A DNA stretch of 64,000 nucleotides from Tenacibaculum haliotis. Its GTDB lineage: Bacteria > Bacteroidota > Bacteroidia > Flavobacteriales > Flavobacteriaceae. The translations under genes and the position numbers were made by a program. The stretch spans positions 186,001 to 250,000 of the forward strand of contig NZ_JAOBTH010000027.1 of the NCBI RefSeq assembly GCF_025215075.1, read 5' to 3'. The notes under the pieces were generated by a model. That model saw only the letters and a program-made list of their open reading frames with translations, was not told where the DNA came from and did not search any database. Shown one piece after another: positions 61,632 to 64,000 of this stretch (positions within the stretch are counted from its first letter, which is position 1; the number at the start of each line of letters is the position of its first letter).

Positions 61632-62546
61632 ATGAGTATAAATTGGAAAGGAGTTATGCCAGCCGTAACCACAAAATTTACTAACGAGGATATTCTAGAT
61701 TTTAATATGTTTGAAGTGAATATTAAAGCGCAATTAGAAGCTGGAGTTCACGGAATAGTTTTAGGAGGTACTTTAGGAGAAGCAAGTACATTGTCTGACC
61801 AAGAAAAAAGAACACTTACAAAAACCACTGTTGCATTAGTGAAAGAAAGAGTTCCTGTCCTAATAAATATTGCTGAACAAACAACCAAAGGAGCAATTTT
61901 AGCAGCACAAAAGGCCGAAGAAGACGGTGCTAAAGGATTAATGATGCTACCACCTATGCGTTACAATGCGGGAGACAGAGAAACTGTAACTTATTTTAAA
62001 GCTGTAGCTAACAATACATCTTTACCTATTATGGTGTACAACAACCCAGTTGATTATAAAGTTGAAGTTACTTTAAATATGTTTGATGAATTGCTAAAAT
62101 GTGATAATATTGAAGCAGTTAAAGAATCTACCAGGGATATATCTAATGTAACAAGAATTAAAAATCGCTTTGGAAATAGATTGAAAATTATGACAGGTGT
62201 AGACACTATAGCTTTAGAAAGTTTACTGATGGGAGCTGATGGCTGGGTTGCTGGGTTAGTTTGTGCTTTCCCTAAAGAAACAGTTGCCATTTATGAGCTA
62301 CAGAAAGCAGGAAAAATTAAAGAAGCTTTAGAAATTTATCGTTGGTTTTTACCATTGCTAGAGTTAGATATAAATTCTAAATTAGTACAAAACATAAAAT
62401 TAGCTGAAGTGGCTACTGGTATAGGTACCGAAAATGTTCGCGCTCCTCGTTTACCTTTAATTGGTACCGAAAGAGCACAAGTATTAAAAATTATTGAAAA
62501 CGGATTAAAAAATAGACCAACCTTACCTGATTATAAAAATTTATAA
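61632..62546 (+). CDS. DapA-family lyase, probable 1-pyrroline-4-hydroxy-2-carboxylate deaminase
   Basis: A 304-residue Schiff-base TIM-barrel enzyme of the dihydrodipicolinate synthase family. Features: GVMPAVTTKFT at the start, LGGTLGEASTLSDQEK, MVYNNPVDYKVE with the catalytic Tyr, and EAVKESTRD with the Schiff-base Lys. The following gene is a 2-oxoglutarate-semialdehyde-type dehydrogenase and the preceding divergent gene an AraC regulator. That set points to the hydroxyproline pathway rather than lysine synthesis. Alternative: 5-dehydro-4-deoxyglucarate dehydratase, which also feeds this aldehyde. I chose the ATG at 61632 over one 17 codons upstream, since conserved sequence starts there. 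Confidence 0.85.
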   Translation: MSINWKGVMPAVTTKFTNEDILDFNMFEVNIKAQLEAGVHGIVLGGTLGEASTLSDQEKRTLTKTTVALVKERVPVLINIAEQTTKGAILAAQKAEEDGAKGLMMLPPMRYNAGDRETVTYFKAVANNTSLPIMVYNNPVDYKVEVTLNMFDELLKCDNIEAVKESTRDISNVTRIKNRFGNRLKIMTGVDTIALESLLMGADGWVAGLVCAFPKETVAIYELQKAGKIKEALEIYRWFLPLLELDINSKLVQNIKLAEVATGIGTENVRAPRLPLIGTERAQVLKIIENGLKNRPTLPDYKNL

Positions 62547-62547
62547 A

Positions 62548-64000
62548 ATGATTACAGGAAAAAACTATATAGGAAGTACGTTAACCGCTTCAGGAAAAAC
62601 AACATATACCACATTTAATCCTGAATTAAATAAGAAAAACAACACTGTTTTTACAGAGGCTACTGTTAATGAAATTAACGATGCCATTTCTTTAGCTTCA
62701 AAAGCATTTAAAGAGTACAGTATTGTTTCTGGAAAACAAAAAGCTGGTTTTTTAAATGCTATCGCAGATGAAATTTTAGCTTTAGATAATGAATTAATAA
62801 AAATGTATTGCTCTGAAACTGGTTTGCCAGAAGGCAGAGCAAAAGGAGAACGAGGAAGAACTATTAATCAACTACGATCTTTTGCTGATTTAGTTTCAGA
62901 CGGTTCATGGGTTTCTGCAACAATTGATACTGCTATTCCAAATAGAGAACCAATACCAAAATCAGATATCCGAAAAATGAATATTCCTTTAGGACCAGTC
63001 GTTGTTTTCGGAGCAAGTAACTTCCCTTTAGCCTATTCAACCGCTGGAGGTGACACCGCTGCCGCATTTGCTGCTGGATGCCCCGTAATTGTAAAATCAC
63101 ATCCAATGCATGCGGGAACCGGTGAATTAATAGCATCAGCAATTATAAAGGCTGCTAAAAATACAGGAATGCCTAATGGTGTTTTCTCTAATTTAAATTC
63201 TAGCGGAATTGAAGTTGGACAACAATTAGTTGCTCATCCAAAAGTTAAAGCAGTAGGTTTTACAGGAAGCATAAAAGGCGGTAGAGCTTTGTTCGATTTG
63301 GCTGCAAAACGTGAGGAACCTATTCCTGTTTTTGCAGAAATGGGAAGCGTAAACCCAGTGATACTTTTTCCTAAAGCATTAGAAAATCGAGCAGAAACCT
63401 TAGCCACAACATATGCCAGTTCTATAACCGTAGGTACAGGGCAATTTTGTACAAACCCTGGTTTAATTTTAGGGATTAAAGGAGCTCATTTATCAAAATT
63501 CATTAATGATTTGGGTCATAAAATTGTAGCGATAAATCCTAGTTGTATGCTACATCCAAATATTATAAAAGCTTATGAGAATAATAAACAAACGGCAATT
63601 ACTCAAAAAGGATTAACAGTTGTTGCTGATTACGAAAGCGAAGTCCAATCTAATTATGCTCACCAAGTAATTACAACTGTTAAAGGCGAAACATTTTTAA
63701 ACAATCCAAAACTACATCAAGAAGTCTTTGGTCCTTTTTCTATGGTTGTACAATGTGAAAATGCAATTCAACTAGAAAAAATAATTTCGAAATTAGAAGG
63801 CCAATTAACAGGTACTATAATTTCTGATAAAAATGAAGTTGCTAATTATCCAACTATCATTTCTGCTTTACAAAACAGAGTTGGACGAATTATATTTAAT
63901 GGCGTGCCAACAGGTGTAGAAGTTTGTCCATCTATGGTTCACGGTGGCCCATACCCTGCCTCTACAGATAGTAGGTTTACTGCTGTTGGAATTCATTCTA
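62548..64000 (+). CDS. NADP-type aldehyde dehydrogenase, probable 2-oxoglutarate semialdehyde dehydrogenase (3' end outside window)
   Basis: An open frame of 484 codons runs off the right edge. Class III-type 2-oxoglutarate-semialdehyde dehydrogenase features: VVFGASNFPLAYSTAGGDTA, AGCPVIVKSHPMHAGTGEL, the GFTGS cofactor loop, catalytic Glu in VFAEMGSVNP, and catalytic Cys in VGTGQFCTNPG. It starts 1 base after the lyase stop, so the two are coupled. It would oxidise 2-oxoglutarate semialdehyde to 2-oxoglutarate, linking hydroxyproline (or sugar acid) breakdown to the citric acid cycle. About 20-30 residues are probably missing at the C-terminus. Confidence 0.88.
   Translation, partial: MITGKNYIGSTLTASGKTTYTTFNPELNKKNNTVFTEATVNEINDAISLASKAFKEYSIVSGKQKAGFLNAIADEILALDNELIKMYCSETGLPEGRAKGERGRTINQLRSFADLVSDGSWVSATIDTAIPNREPIPKSDIRKMNIPLGPVVVFGASNFPLAYSTAGGDTAAAFAAGCPVIVKSHPMHAGTGELIASAIIKAAKNTGMPNGVFSNLNSSGIEVGQQLVAHPKVKAVGFTGSIKGGRALFDLAAKREEPIPVFAEMGSVNPVILFPKALENRAETLATTYASSITVGTGQFCTNPGLILGIKGAHLSKFINDLGHKIVAINPSCMLHPNIIKAYENNKQTAITQKGLTVVADYESEVQSNYAHQVITTVKGETFLNNPKLHQEVFGPFSMVVQCENAIQLEKIISKLEGQLTGTIISDKNEVANYPTIISALQNRVGRIIFNGVPTGVEVCPSMVHGGPYPASTDSRFTAVGIHS

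Noticed and set aside
1..64000. CRISPR array, rRNA operon, complete tRNA gene, insertion sequence or replication origin
   Set aside because: I looked on both strands and saw no regularly spaced repeats, no transposase frame, no rRNA-like sequence and no complete tRNA cloverleaf.

Overview
The window is a low-GC chromosomal segment of a flavobacterium (Bacteroidota, Flavobacteriaceae; Tenacibaculum- or Polaribacter-like by overall look, genus not provable from this window alone). Grounds: gliding genes gldB/gldC, a PorP/SprF protein and a type IX secretion C-terminal domain, GLPGLI proteins, TamL, A-rich start regions with few Shine-Dalgarno sequences, and promoters of the Bacteroidota form TTTG-N19-TAnnTTTG.

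Positions 1-3725 are accessory DNA: a GapS4a-like putative anti-phage gene cut by the left edge, a short RadC-like protein beside an unknown small protein, an Xre-type repressor with a palindromic operator over a divergent promoter, small orphan genes and a lipocalin-like lipoprotein. The segment ends in a 15-16 base piece that I read as the 3' end of a tRNA-Asp gene, followed by a terminator. This is the right junction of an island that continues leftwards out of the window.

Positions 3943-62000 are mostly core chromosome. An M16 zinc protease precedes an aromatic amino acid operon (pheA, aminotransferase, tyrA, DAHP synthase-chorismate mutase). That operon is headed by a complete, apparently unannotated attenuator: promoter, a 20-residue leader peptide with eight aromatic residues in a row, and mutually exclusive antiterminator and terminator. 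Next come rsgA-dtd-tatD-tcdA, a YceI lipoprotein, lipB, and a large secreted reprolysin-like protease. An outer membrane barrel protein and two GLPGLI genes follow, divergent from a histidine kinase/OmpR-type regulator pair; the shared intergenic region holds three GTTAA repeats at exact 10-base spacing between the two promoters. Then: deoxynucleoside kinase, RNA methyltransferase, tamL, fbaA, accD, rpsO, pnp, a folK-deoxynucleoside kinase fusion, an orphan TPR histidine kinase, gldB-gldC, nadE, dnaG, a protein of leucine-rich and 60-residue repeats, clpX/clpP/tig, truA, pdxJ, nadK, and an envelope cluster (DUF6089, uppS, bamA, two ompH/skp genes, murI, porP).

The right end (60648-64000) is a catabolic cluster: an AraC regulator divergent from a DapA-family lyase and an NADP-type aldehyde dehydrogenase cut by the window edge. 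It probably belongs to the 4-hydroxyproline to 2-oxoglutarate pathway.

The observations I value most are the Phe/Tyr leader-peptide attenuator, the GTTAA triple repeat, the tRNA-Asp junction with its island, and the loss of zinc ligands in both AccD and DnaG.
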